Made by a program: the position numbers and the translations under genes | Origin: Roseiarcus sp963741845 | GTDB taxonomy: Bacteria > Pseudomonadota > Alphaproteobacteria > Rhizobiales > Beijerinckiaceae | Direction: 5' to 3' | Assembly (NCBI GenBank): GCA_963741845.1 | Contig: CAVUJV010000006.1 | Span: 124,001-188,000, forward strand | DNA: 64,000 nucleotides | Notes under the pieces: model-generated | What the model was told of the DNA's origin: nothing | Seen by the model: only the letters and a program-made list of their open reading frames with translations | The model's database searches: none | Shown here: positions 1-8,539 of the stretch, one piece after another | Numbering within the stretch: position 1 is the stretch's first letter | How the letters are laid out: every line of letters begins with the position of its first letter

Positions 1-1004
1 TGCGCCCGGAGCCATGCCTCGGCGTCGGTTCGCCCGAGTGCGTGCAACTCGCGCAAGAATGGCCAGGAGACGTCGAATTTGCTCGCGGCGCCGAATTTCG
101 CGAGACGCCCCGCGCCGCCAATTCGATGAAGCCGCTCAAGCCGGTAATCCGGACTTTGCAGGACGCCGGACGTGATGAGGCGGGCGACGAAATCGGCCGC
201 GCGCAGTTCCGCGAGCAGGCTTGCGTTGAAGGTCACTTCGTTGACCCGGTCGGCGATCTCATCGGGCGTGTGGGGAACATGCGGCCGCTCGATCGGATTG
301 ATCTGGACGATCACGATGTCGTCGCAGTCTGTTTCGTAAAAGAGCGGCCACAGGGGCGGATTGCCCGCGTAGCCGCCGTCCCAGTACGCCTCGCCGTCGA
401 TCTCGACCGCCTGAAAGAGTTGCGGCAGGCAGGCCGAAGCCATGATGTGATCGACGGTCAGCATCGGATTGCGGAAGATCTCGCCGCGGCCGGTGCGCAC
501 ATTCGTCGCGGCGACGAAAAGCTTGACGGCCCCGTCGGCGTTGATCCGTTCGAAATCGACCGCGTTGGCGAGATGTTCGCGCAGCGGATTGATGTTGAGC
601 GGATTGAAGGTGTAGGGGCTCACGAATTCGGCCATTGCGCGCGCGCAGGCGTTGAACCACTCGGCGGCCGGGTTCGCGACGCACCCCGTGGCGTCGAGCC
701 AGGCGTCGACGAGCTTGCGCTGCGTGGGCGCGAGCGAGCCCTCGGTCGAGACGGAGAGCCAGAATTCTTCCAGCTTCTCTTTCGCCCGCGAGCGTCCGCC
801 CTCGTCGAGCCCGTCGACGAAGACGACGGCGTTCATCGCGCCCGCGCTCGACCCGCTGATCGCCTCGATCCGGATGCGCGGATCGTCGTTGAAGGCGTCG
901 AGCACGCCCCAGGCATAGGCGCCGTGGGCGCCGCCGCCCTGAAGCGCGAGGTTTACGGGCTTGACCTCGCCGCGGCGCCTCGCGGCTTTCGGCGCGCGGC
1001 TCAC
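1..1004 (-). CDS. Patatin-like phospholipase (3' part lies outside the window)
   Basis: Predicted serine lipid acyl hydrolase; about 334 codons are visible and the gene runs off the left edge. The translation shows the patatin oxyanion motif GGGAHGAY near residue 25, the nucleophile motif GSSAG about 35 residues later, and the DGG motif that carries the catalytic Asp of the Ser-Asp dyad. The GTG start at 1004 overlaps the TGA stop of the upstream dehydrogenase gene (GTGA), so the two are translationally coupled. A patatin beside 3-hydroxybutyrate dehydrogenase is a common alphaproteobacterial arrangement and suggests a role around polyhydroxybutyrate granules or lipid turnover. That role is inferred from context. 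The family call is secure. Confidence 0.88.
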   Translation of the reverse strand, partial: MSRAPKAARRRGEVKPVNLALQGGGAHGAYAWGVLDAFNDDPRIRIEAISGSSAGAMNAVVFVDGLDEGGRSRAKEKLEEFWLSVSTEGSLAPTQRKLVDAWLDATGCVANPAAEWFNACARAMAEFVSPYTFNPLNINPLREHLANAVDFERINADGAVKLFVAATNVRTGRGEIFRNPMLTVDHIMASACLPQLFQAVEIDGEAYWDGGYAGNPPLWPLFYETDCDDIVIVQINPIERPHVPHTPDEIADRVNEVTFNASLLAELRAADFVARLITSGVLQSPDYRLERLHRIGGAGRLAKFGAASKFDVSWPFLRELHALGRTDAEAWLRA

Positions 1005-1786
1005 GCCGCGGTCCAGCCGCCGTCGATCGAGAGATTCGCGCCCGTGATCTGCGAGGCCGCGTCCGAGCACAGATAGACCGCCATCGAGGCGACCTGTTCG
1101 ACGGTGACGAACTGCTTCGTCGGCTGCGCGAGCAGCATCACGTCGTTGATGACCTGCTCGCGCGTCATGTTGCGCGCCTTCATCGTGTCGGGGACCTGGT
1201 TGGCGACGAGAGGCGTCCACACATAGCCGGGCGAAATGCAATTCGCCGTGACGCCGAACGTGGCGAGTTCGAGCGCGGCCGTCTTGGTGAGCCCCGCGAG
1301 GCCGTGCTTCGCCGCGACGTAAGCCGACTTGAAGGGCGAGGCGACGAGCGAATGCGCCGAGGCGGTGTTGATGATCCGGCCCCATTTGCGGGCCTTCATG
1401 CCCGGTATCGCGGCCCGCATCGTGTGGAAAGCGGACGAGAGGTTGATCGCGATGATGAGGTCCCACTTCTCCTGCGGAAAATCCTCGATCGGCGACACGA
1501 ACTGAACGCCGGCGTTGTTCACGAGGATATCGACGCCGCCCATCTTCGCGATCGCGTCGGCGATGAGCCCTTCCGCTTCGGGCCCTTTCGAGAGGTCGGC
1601 GCCGTTGTGGAACGCCTTGACGCCGAATTCCTTCTCGATCCCGGCGCGGGTCTCCTCGATCGCCTTGGCGTCGCCGAAGCCATTCAGCATCACATCCGCG
1701 CCCTCTTTCGCGAGGGCGCGTGCGGTTGCAAGGCCGATTCCGCTGGTCGAGCCCGTGACGACGGCGTGACGATTGGCGAGGGACAT
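1001..1786 (-). CDS. bdhA: 3-hydroxybutyrate dehydrogenase (SDR family)
   Basis: Short-chain dehydrogenase of 261 aa that would interconvert D-3-hydroxybutyrate and acetoacetate with NAD, the step after polyhydroxybutyrate depolymerisation. Visible features are the Rossmann motif TGSTSGIG at residues 10-17, NNAG near 90, the catalytic Ser (TASAHS) and the YVAAK Tyr-Lys pair, then the substrate-loop sequence SPGYVWTPLV typical of BdhA rather than FabG. Length and the ending SIDGGWTA match the family. It is transcribed with the patatin gene, which overlaps its stop codon. Whether the upstream acetate-permease operon reads into it is doubtful, because a strong terminator lies between them. Confidence 0.9.
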   Translation of the reverse strand: MSLANRHAVVTGSTSGIGLATARALAKEGADVMLNGFGDAKAIEETRAGIEKEFGVKAFHNGADLSKGPEAEGLIADAIAKMGGVDILVNNAGVQFVSPIEDFPQEKWDLIIAINLSSAFHTMRAAIPGMKARKWGRIINTASAHSLVASPFKSAYVAAKHGLAGLTKTAALELATFGVTANCISPGYVWTPLVANQVPDTMKARNMTREQVINDVMLLAQPTKQFVTVEQVASMAVYLCSDAASQITGANLSIDGGWTAA

Positions 1787-1925
1787 GGGACGGCTCCGGG
1801 AGTTTTTGGGAGGTTCTGTTGCCGCGTACATAGCGTCTTCGGCGCGGGCATGCGAGAGCGGAGCCCGTTCCACGGGCCGCCGGCTCCGGCTAACGCCTTG
1901 GAAACCGGGCCGTACCAAGCCTCTC

Positions 1926-1971
1926 GAAAAAATAATTAAGGGCCTTCTCCCGTCGCATAAGGAGAAGGCCC
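1926..1971 (-). terminator. Rho-independent terminator after actP
   Basis: A perfect 11-bp inverted repeat, GGGCCTTCTCC at 1940-1950 and GGAGAAGGCCC at 1961-1971, with a 10-nt loop. Read on the minus strand it is followed by an A/T-rich tract with six consecutive T. It lies about 50 nt past the actP stop and would end the DUF485-actP transcript before bdhA. Confidence 0.85.
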
Positions 1972-2022
1972 CGGAGTTCTGCGCGGGCGACGGCGCCTCC
2001 GCCGCCGCAAGCGCGAGACGCG

Positions 2023-3703
2023 TTAGTGGCTCGCTGCGACGTCGGCGCCGATGCCCGTCTGCGAGCGGACATATTGCGCTTCGAACGCCGCCCGTTCGGC
2101 CTGCGCGGTCTTCGACTTGTCGGTGACCGAGAACAGCCAGCTGCAGAAGAAGGCGAGCGGCATCGTGAAGAGCGCCGGCGACACATAGGGGAACCAGGCG
2201 CCGGCCGGATTGAGTCCGAGCACGGCCACCCAGATCGCCTTGCTGAAGATCGTCAGCACGACCGCGCTGATGAGGCCGACGAAGCCGCCGATGAAGGCGC
2301 CGCGGGTCGTCAGACCCTTCCACAACATAGCGAGCAACAGCACGGGGAAGTTGGCGCTCGCCGCGACCGCGAAGGCGAGGCCGACCATGAAGGCGACGTT
2401 CACCTTCTCGAACAGCACGCCGAGAATGATCGCAACGATGCCGAGCACGACTGTCGTGACCCGCGACACGCGCACTTCCGCGCCTTCCTCGACCCTGCCG
2501 TGCCGGAACACGCTGGCGTAGAGGTCGTGGCTGACCGCGCTCGCGCCCGACAGCGTGAGGCCCGACACGACCGCGACGATCGTCGCGAAGGCGACGGCCG
2601 CGATGAAGCCCTTCATGAGGTCGCCGCCGACCGCCTGGGCGAGATGGATCGCCGGCATGTTGCCGCCGCCGAGAAGCGCGCCCTTGATGTCGCCGCCGAC
2701 GTGATAGATCGGATTGGTCGCCACCAGCACGATCGCGCCGAAGCCGATGATGAAAGTGAGGATGTAGAAGTAGCCGATGAAGGTCGTCGCCCAGAACACG
2801 GACTTGCGCGCTTCCTTGGCGTTGCCGACCGTGAAGAAGCGCATGAGGATGTGGGGCAGACCCGCCGTGCCGAACATCAGGGCGATGCCGAGCGAAAAGG
2901 CGTCGATCGGATTGGCGATCGCCTTGCCGGGCGGTGAGGATGTTGCCGTGCCCAGGATGGACCTCGACCGCCTTCGTGATGAGCGCGCTGAAGTTGAAGC
3001 CGAACTGGGCAAGCACGAGGAGCGCCATCAACGTCGAGCCGAACAGCAGCAGTCCCGCCTTGATGATCTGCACCCAGGTCGTTGCGATCATCCCGCCGAA
3101 GGTGACGTAGATGATCATGAGCACGCCCACCACGACGACGGCCCAGAGATAGGGCAGCCCGAAAAGCAGTTCGATCAGTTGTCCCGCGCCGACCATTTGC
3201 GCGATCAGATAGAGCGCAACCACAACCAGCGTGCCGGTCGCCGCCATGGCGCGCATGGGCGTCGCCTGGAGCCGGTAGGACACAACGTCGGCGAAGGTGA
3301 AACGGCCGAGGTTGCGCAGCGGCTCGGCCATCAGGAACATGATGAACGGCCAGCCGACGAGGAAGCCGATCGAATAGATGAGGCCGTAATAGCCGGAGGT
3401 ATAGACGAGCGCCGTGATGCCGAGGAACGAGGCCGCGGACATATAGTCGCCCGCGATGGCGAGGCCGTTCTGGAAGCCCGTGATCCCGCCGCCGGCGGCG
3501 TAGAAGTCCTTGGTCGTGCGCGTGTGTCTCGCCGCCCAATAGGTGATGGCGAGCGTCACGAGGACGAAGGCGACGAAGATGATGATGGCGTTCCAGTTGG
3601 TCGGCTGGATCTCGCCCGCTTCGATCGGGCCGGCTGCCAAAGCCGAGCCGGCCGCGAGCGTCAGGCCGGCCGCGAGGGCGGCGGCGCGAAAGATGCCTCC
3701 CAT
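2023..3703 (-). CDS. actP: Acetate/cation symporter ActP, interrupted by one frameshift
   Basis: Sodium:solute symporter (SSS family) for uptake of acetate and other short monocarboxylates; about 559 aa after correction, the usual ActP length. It begins with a cleavable signal peptide, as ActP proteins do, then multiple membrane helices. The ActP signature GNPIDAFSL-like stretch and ALMFGTAGLPHILMRFFTV are visible in the second frame. The ATG at 3703 has AGGAGG 5 nt upstream and overlaps the DUF485 stop as TGATG. The frame breaks near 2932-2941, between HPGHGNIL and PPGKAIANP; removing one C restores a normal junction. Both halves are fully conserved, so I infer a sequencing indel rather than a pseudogene. 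Confidence 0.85.
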
Positions 3704-4020
3704 CATTTCCTCCTGACGGTCGTGGCGGCGTTGACGATCGCATTGGTGAGATCGTCGTAGCGGCTGTTGGCTCGCGCCACGTAAATGCCGGTGAGCAGGA
3801 TCGACCCGAGGATCAGGATCAGGCCGAGGATAATGCCGATCGTGATGTCGCCGCTGACCTTGGTCGCGATGACGCCCGGCGCGAAAGCGACGATGGCGAT
3901 GAAGCCGTAATAGGCGATGAGCGTGATGATCGCGAGCGTCCAGCCGAAGGACTTCCGCTCGGCGACGAGGGTCTTGTAATTGGGATCGGACTCGATCCGG
4001 GACAGTGTCGTCTGGTCCAT
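3703..4020 (-). CDS. DUF485 inner-membrane protein, ActP partner
   Basis: 105-aa protein with two transmembrane helices (about residues 28-50 and 63-85) and the DUF485 pattern of a short polar N-terminus followed by the two hydrophobic hairpin segments. DUF485 proteins (YjcH in E. coli) are almost always encoded directly upstream of actP, as here, and are thought to assist the symporter; the molecular role is not established. The start at 4020 is preceded by GAGGAGG at good spacing. An in-frame upstream ATG at 4086 would give a less plausible arginine-rich extension. Confidence 0.87.
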   Translation of the reverse strand: MDQTTLSRIESDPNYKTLVAERKSFGWTLAIITLIAYYGFIAIVAFAPGVIATKVSGDITIGIILGLILILGSILLTGIYVARANSRYDDLTNAIVNAATTVRRK

Positions 4021-4139
4021 GCTTCCTCCTCGCGGGGGCCGCCGCCTCGCCACTGACCGGCGCGTCCTGTGGCTTTTTCCTGTCATCTCTTAGCCGCGAA
4101 TGGGGCGCTGCGTCGACACTGGCGACTCTAAGCACTTCG

Positions 4140-4188
4140 TCTAGCGAAGACTTGCGAGGTCTAGCGAAGACTTGCGAGGCGCCTCGCA
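4140..4188. repeat. Tandem 20-bp duplication ending in a 16-bp palindrome
   Basis: Positions 4140-4159 and 4160-4179 are two identical 20-bp units in direct tandem. The end of the second unit merges into the perfect palindrome TGCGAGGCGCCTCGCA at 4173-4188, and CTTCG-N5-CGAAG forms a small hairpin at the left edge. The block lies in the divergent region between the DUF485-actP operon and the ThiE-like gene. It could be an operator array or a simple slippage duplication; the sequence does not decide. Confidence 0.6.
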
Positions 4189-4261
4189 GAGGGATCGGGG
4201 GCCTTGCGCCGACCCCGGTTTGGCCGCATTGGTCGGCGAGACAGGCCTTTCGAAGAGCCCG

Positions 4262-4934
4262 ATGCCCCCACTACCGCCCGTTCCCCTCTGTTCGATCTAC
4301 CTCGTCACGCCTCTGCTGCGTCGGAATGACGCGGCCGCTTTCGCGCGGACCTTCGCCGATGTCCTCGCCGCGGCTCCCGTCGCTTCGGCGCTCGCGCGTT
4401 TCGCGCCGGGCGCGGAGGCGGATGCGAAGGCGATCGCCGCGCCGCTGATCGCCGCCGCCTCGGCCCGCGATTGCGCGCTCCTTCTGGAAGGGAATGCCCG
4501 CCTCGCCGCGCGGCTCGGCGCCGACGGGGTCCATGTGGAGGGCGCGGGCGAAGCGCTCGAAGAGGCGCTGGAAAGCCTCAAGCCTGAACGGATCGTCGGC
4601 GCCGGCGCTCTGGCGAGCCGGGACGAGGCGATGACGGCGGGAGACATGGGCGCCGATTATGTGATGTTCGGCGAGCCCTTCGGGGACGGCGGGACGCCGC
4701 CGCTGCCGGCGCTGGTCGAGCGCGTCGGCTGGTGGGCGGAGATCTTCGAGACCCCCTGCGTCGCCTTTGCCGAATTCGGCGGAAGCCGCCGGATCGCTCG
4801 CCCGCGCCGGGGCCGATTTCGTCGCGCTCGACGCCGCGATCTGGCAGGCGCCGTCGCCGGCCGACGCCCTCCGCCGCATCGCGGACCTGCTCAGGCAGGT
4901 CCAGGCGGAAAGGTCGGCGGAGGCGGGACGATGA
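4262..4934 (+). CDS. Thiamine-phosphate synthase-like protein (ThiE/TenI family), one frameshift
   Basis: TIM-barrel protein of about 223 aa after correction. It has the family opening IYLVTP near residue 12, a LAARLGADGVHVEG segment matching the ThiE strand-4 phosphate-binding region, and GADYVMFGEPFG matching the GADYVGxGPxF motif. The usual Q-K-E-K substrate loop is not recognisable, so it may be a divergent paralogue rather than the housekeeping enzyme. The frame breaks at about 4776-4782, where one extra G turns EFAEAAGSLARAGADFVAL into a wrong frame; the corrected frame ends at TGA 4932-4934. That stop overlaps the ATG of the Sel1 gene (ATGA), so the two are coupled. Product family moderately sure, exact role not. 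Confidence 0.7.
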
Positions 4935-5941
4935 GGCGGATGGCGCTCGCGGCCCTGGCGCTCGCGGCCGCGGCCGGCGCGGCCTTTGCGCAGGAAACCT
5001 CCGCGCCCGCCCCGGGCGCAGCCCCTGGTCTCCCGTTCGGCGGCCTCGGCGAGCTCGCCCAGCCGCAGCAGACGCCGTTGCCGCCCCGGGCGGACGGCAA
5101 GCCGCCCGATCTCGCCTTCGGCGCCTATCAGCGGGGAAACTTCCTCTATGCGCTCAGGGAGGCGGAGCGCCGCCTCGACGACAATCCCAAGGACGCGGCG
5201 GCAATGGCCCTGATCGGGTCGATCTACCGCGACGGGGCGGCCGTCGGCCGCAACGACCTCGAAGCGTCGCGCTGGTACCGGCTCGCGAGCAATCTCGGCA
5301 ACGCGGGCGCCGCCTATGAGCTTGGCGTCCTTCTGCTTCAGGGCGCTCCCAACCTGCCGAAAGACCAGGCCGCCGCCAAGGCGCAATTCGAGCGGGCGGC
5401 GGCCAAGGACCATGCCGGCGCGCTCTATAACCTCGGCGTCATGGCGCTCGATTCGAGCAACGGCCACAAGCCGGATTTCGAGGCGGCGGCCGAGTATTTC
5501 AAGCGGGCGGCCCTCGCCGGCGACGACAATGGCGCCTATTCCTACGGGGTCATGCTGCGCGAGGGCAAAGGCGTTCAGCGGAATGCGACGGAAGGCGCCC
5601 ACTGGCTCAAGCGGGCCTCCGACTTCGGCGTGATCGCCGGTCAGGTCGAATACGCCATTATCCTGTTCAATGGCGACGGGATTCCGAAGAACGAGGCGGA
5701 GGCCGTCCAGGTCCTGCGGACGGCGGCGATCCGGGGAAACCCGATCGCGCAGAATCGCCTCGCGCATCTCTATGTCGTGGGCCGCGACGTTCCGCGCGAC
5801 CTCGCGAGGGCCGCGGCCTGGAACGCTTTGGCGAAAGGCGCTGGGCTGGCGGACGCCGATCTCGACGCCTCCACGATGAACCTGACCGAAGACGAGCGGA
5901 AGCGCTTCATCGCGATGATGCGCACGCAGTCGGGCTTCTGA
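4931..5941 (+). CDS. Secreted Sel1-repeat (TPR-like) protein
   Basis: 336-aa exported protein. Residues 1-21 form a signal peptide ending AAAGAAFAQ, followed by a Pro/Ala-rich linker. From about residue 60 onward there are five or six Sel1-like repeats of about 36 residues, recognisable from repeated A-x-x-L/Y-G-x-x/M-Y..G..V..D..A..W..KAA patterns such as YNLGVMALDSS and YSYGVMLREGKGV. Such solenoids bind protein partners and are frequent in periplasmic proteins of alphaproteobacteria. It is coupled to the ThiE-like gene through an ATGA overlap. No enzymatic motif is seen and the partner is unknown. Confidence 0.85.
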   Translation: MRRMALAALALAAAAGAAFAQETSAPAPGAAPGLPFGGLGELAQPQQTPLPPRADGKPPDLAFGAYQRGNFLYALREAERRLDDNPKDAAAMALIGSIYRDGAAVGRNDLEASRWYRLASNLGNAGAAYELGVLLLQGAPNLPKDQAAAKAQFERAAAKDHAGALYNLGVMALDSSNGHKPDFEAAAEYFKRAALAGDDNGAYSYGVMLREGKGVQRNATEGAHWLKRASDFGVIAGQVEYAIILFNGDGIPKNEAEAVQVLRTAAIRGNPIAQNRLAHLYVVGRDVPRDLARAAAWNALAKGAGLADADLDASTMNLTEDERKRFIAMMRTQSGF

Positions 5942-6077
5942 CGCCTGCCGGACAAGGTTTGCGCCCGGAGCGCACCTCCCGCCGGCGAAACGGGCTTCTC
6001 TCCACGGGCAGAGAAGTCGTAAACTCGACCCGAACATGGCGATTGACGGCATGGCCAAAAATCCGAAGGAGTTGCCG

Positions 6078-7901
6078 ATGACCAAACTTCATGCGCGCGT
6101 TGGCGAAGTGACGGAACGGCTGGTCGAGCGCAGCAAGCCTTCACGGACGGCCTATCTCCACCGCATCGAGGCCGCGGCGGCGCGGGCGCCGTCGCGGAAG
6201 CGGCTGGGCTGCGCCAATTTCGCCCACGGTTTCGCGGCCTGCGGGGCCGACAAGGAGGCGCTGCGTGACGGGGCAGGGCCCAATCTGGCGATCGTCACCG
6301 CCTATAACGACATGCTCTCCGCCCATCAGCCCTATGGCCGGTTCCCGGACATCATCAAGGAGGCCGCGCGCGCGGCCGGCGGCTCCGCGCAGGTCGCGGG
6401 CGGCGTGCCCGCGATGTGCGACGGCGTCACGCAGGGCGAAAAGGGCATGGAACTGTCGCTGTTCTCGCGCGACGTCATCGCCCTTTCCACGGCGGTGGCG
6501 CTTTCGCACGACATGTTCGACGCCGCCGTCTATCTCGGCGTCTGCGACAAGATCGTTCCGGGGCTGCTGATCGGCGCCCTGTCCTTCGGGCATCTGCCGG
6601 CGGTGTTCATTCCGGCGGGTCCGATGCCCTCGGGCCTCTCGAACGACGAGAAATCCAAGATCCGCCAGCTGCACGCCGAAGGGAAGATGAGCCGGGCGGA
6701 TCTTCTGGAAGCCGAGGCGAAGGCCTATCACGCGCCCGGCACCTGCACCTTCTACGGGACGGCCAACACCAACCAGATGCTCATGGAGATCATGGGGCTG
6801 CATCTGCCGGGCTCGTCCTTCGTGAACCCGAATACGCCGATGCGCGACGCGCTGACCCGGCTCGGCGTCAAGCGGGCGATGGAGATTACCGCGCTCGGCA
6901 ATCATTTCACGCCGATCGGCCATGTCATCGACGAGCGGGCGGTGGTCAATGGCGTCATCGGCCTGCACGCGACCGGCGGCTCGACCAATCACACGATCCA
7001 TCTCGTCGCGATGGCCGCGGCGGCCGGGATCACGCTGACCTGGGAGGATTTCTCCGATCTCGCCGAGGTCACGCCGCTGCTTGCGCGCGTCTATCCCAAC
7101 GGCAAGGCGGACGTGAACCATTTCCACGCGGCTGGAGGCATGGGGCTCCTCATCCGCGAGCTTCTCGGCGCCGGTCTCCTGCACGCCGAGGCGCGAACCA
7201 TCTGGGGCGAGCGGATTGCGGACTATGCCGTCGAGCCGCGCCTCGACGCCGACGGCGAAATCTCCTGGGTCGAAGCGCCGAAGGACTCCGGCGACGCCAG
7301 CGTCCTGCGCGGAGCGGCCGAGCCGTTCCAGGCCACCGGGGGCCTCCGGGTGCTCGAAGGCCCGCTTGGGCGGGCGGTCATCAAGACTTCGGCGGTCGCG
7401 CCGGAGCGGCATACGATCGAAGCGCCGGCGCGCGTCTTCCACAGCCAGGAGGAATTGCACGCCGCGTTCCGCAACGGCGAGCTCAATCGCGACGTGGTGG
7501 CGGTCGTCCGCTTCCAGGGCCCGAAGGCCATCGGGATGCCGGAACTGCACAAGCTGATGCCGCCGCTCGGCGTCCTGCAGGACCGCGGTCATCGCGTCGC
7601 GCTGGTGACGGACGGGCGGCTCTCGGGCGCATCGGGCAAGGTGCCCTCGGCGATCCATGTGACGCCGGAAGCCGCGGCGGGCGGCGCCATCGCAAAAATC
7701 CGCGACGGCGACATCATCCGTCTCGACGCCCCCGCCGGGCGGCTCGAAATCAAGGTCGCGGCCGAGGAATGGGCCCGCAGGACGCCCGAGACCTTCGACC
7801 TTTCCGCCTCTCATGTCGGCATGGGGCGCGAGCTCTTCGGCGCCTTCCGGCGCGAGGTCAGTCCGGCCGACAAGGGCGCCGCGCTCTTTTCCGCAGCTTG
7901 A
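6078..7901 (+). CDS. edd: 6-phosphogluconate dehydratase
   Basis: Entner-Doudoroff enzyme converting 6-phosphogluconate to 2-keto-3-deoxy-6-phosphogluconate; 607 aa, close to the 603 aa of E. coli Edd. IlvD/Edd family markers are visible: TAYNDMLSAHQPY, the iron-sulfur cysteines in GVPAMCDGVTQG and GVCDKIVPGLL, GTCTFYGTANTNQM, and the C-terminal VTDGRLSGASGKVPSAIHV. FYGTANTNQM and the length favour Edd over dihydroxyacid dehydratase. I chose ATG 6078 because AAGGAG precedes it by 7 nt; an in-frame ATG at 6036 lacks a ribosome site. No eda, zwf or pgl gene is adjacent, so the rest of the pathway must lie elsewhere. Confidence 0.93.
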   Translation: MTKLHARVGEVTERLVERSKPSRTAYLHRIEAAAARAPSRKRLGCANFAHGFAACGADKEALRDGAGPNLAIVTAYNDMLSAHQPYGRFPDIIKEAARAAGGSAQVAGGVPAMCDGVTQGEKGMELSLFSRDVIALSTAVALSHDMFDAAVYLGVCDKIVPGLLIGALSFGHLPAVFIPAGPMPSGLSNDEKSKIRQLHAEGKMSRADLLEAEAKAYHAPGTCTFYGTANTNQMLMEIMGLHLPGSSFVNPNTPMRDALTRLGVKRAMEITALGNHFTPIGHVIDERAVVNGVIGLHATGGSTNHTIHLVAMAAAAGITLTWEDFSDLAEVTPLLARVYPNGKADVNHFHAAGGMGLLIRELLGAGLLHAEARTIWGERIADYAVEPRLDADGEISWVEAPKDSGDASVLRGAAEPFQATGGLRVLEGPLGRAVIKTSAVAPERHTIEAPARVFHSQEELHAAFRNGELNRDVVAVVRFQGPKAIGMPELHKLMPPLGVLQDRGHRVALVTDGRLSGASGKVPSAIHVTPEAAAGGAIAKIRDGDIIRLDAPAGRLEIKVAAEEWARRTPETFDLSASHVGMGRELFGAFRREVSPADKGAALFSAA

Positions 7902-8031
7902 GCGCGGGCGTTTCGAGGCTCCCCGTGTCCGCCATCGGCCGCGGCGTTGACAGAACCTGTGAAAAACACAGTCGCTTGAGCCGGCTGCGCCGGGATGTTG
8001 AAGCTTCCTTCACCATTCCGGCGCGTGATGG

Positions 8032-8052
8032 CCTCTCCCGTCAGAGGAGAGG
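8032..8052 (+). promoter_or_regulatory. Hairpin that buries the ribosome-binding site of the next gene
   Basis: CCTCTCC (8032-8038) pairs perfectly with GGAGAGG (8046-8052) across a 7-nt loop. The right arm is the Shine-Dalgarno sequence of the gene starting at 8060, and a TTTTC run follows. It could mask translation initiation or act as a weak intrinsic terminator for edd; the sequence fits both. Confidence 0.45.
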
Positions 8053-8059
8053 TTTTCTC

Positions 8060-8515
8060 ATGTCGCGTCTCTGGCTCGCCGCCGCTTTTGTCGCCGCCGC
8101 CGGCGTGACGCCGGCCCATCCCGCGGGCACTGTCATTTCCGTCACGCTCGATCAGGCCAGGATCGCACGGCTGCCGCAGGGGGCCTCCACGATCATCCTG
8201 GGGAATCCGATGATCGCGGACGTGACGCTTGTGAAAAACACCAATACGATGGTCATCACGGGCCGGGGCTTCGGGCAGACCAACCTCATCGCCATCGATT
8301 CCACCGGCGCGGTGCTCGAGGAGCAGCAGTTGCGCGTCGTGCCGGCGCCCACCCTTGTGGTCTTGCAGAACGGGACCTCCCGCATATCCTACGCCTGCAA
8401 TCCCGATTGCATGCCCACGGTGCAGCTTGGCGATGATCCGAAATCGTTTCAGGAAGCGGGAAACCAGATCGCGACCCGCAATGGCTACGCGGCGGGCGAG
8501 GCCGCGGCCAAGTAG
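8060..8515 (+). CDS. Exported protein resembling the isolated CpaC/RcpA N-terminal domain
   Basis: 151-aa protein with a signal peptide (residues 1-22, ending TPAHPAG). It then has a single domain like the N-terminal region of type II/Tad pilus secretins: VTLDQARIARLPQGASTIILGNPMIADVTL followed by MVITGRGFGQTNLIAID (read here in two pieces). The secretin pore domain is absent, and a short tail with the Cys pair YACNPDCMP follows. Stand-alone copies of this domain occur widely in Hyphomicrobiales, function unknown. The strong GGAGAGG site before ATG 8060 fixes the start. Not part of a pilus operon here. Confidence 0.75.
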   Translation: MSRLWLAAAFVAAAGVTPAHPAGTVISVTLDQARIARLPQGASTIILGNPMIADVTLVKNTNTMVITGRGFGQTNLIAIDSTGAVLEEQQLRVVPAPTLVVLQNGTSRISYACNPDCMPTVQLGDDPKSFQEAGNQIATRNGYAAGEAAAK

Positions 8516-8539
8516 GGACGCCCTGCCGGCGGCGCGCCC

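Noticed and set aside
2026..2937. Long plus-strand open frame opposite actP
   Set aside because: Charged, low-complexity product without any motif; the opposite strand encodes conserved ActP helices.
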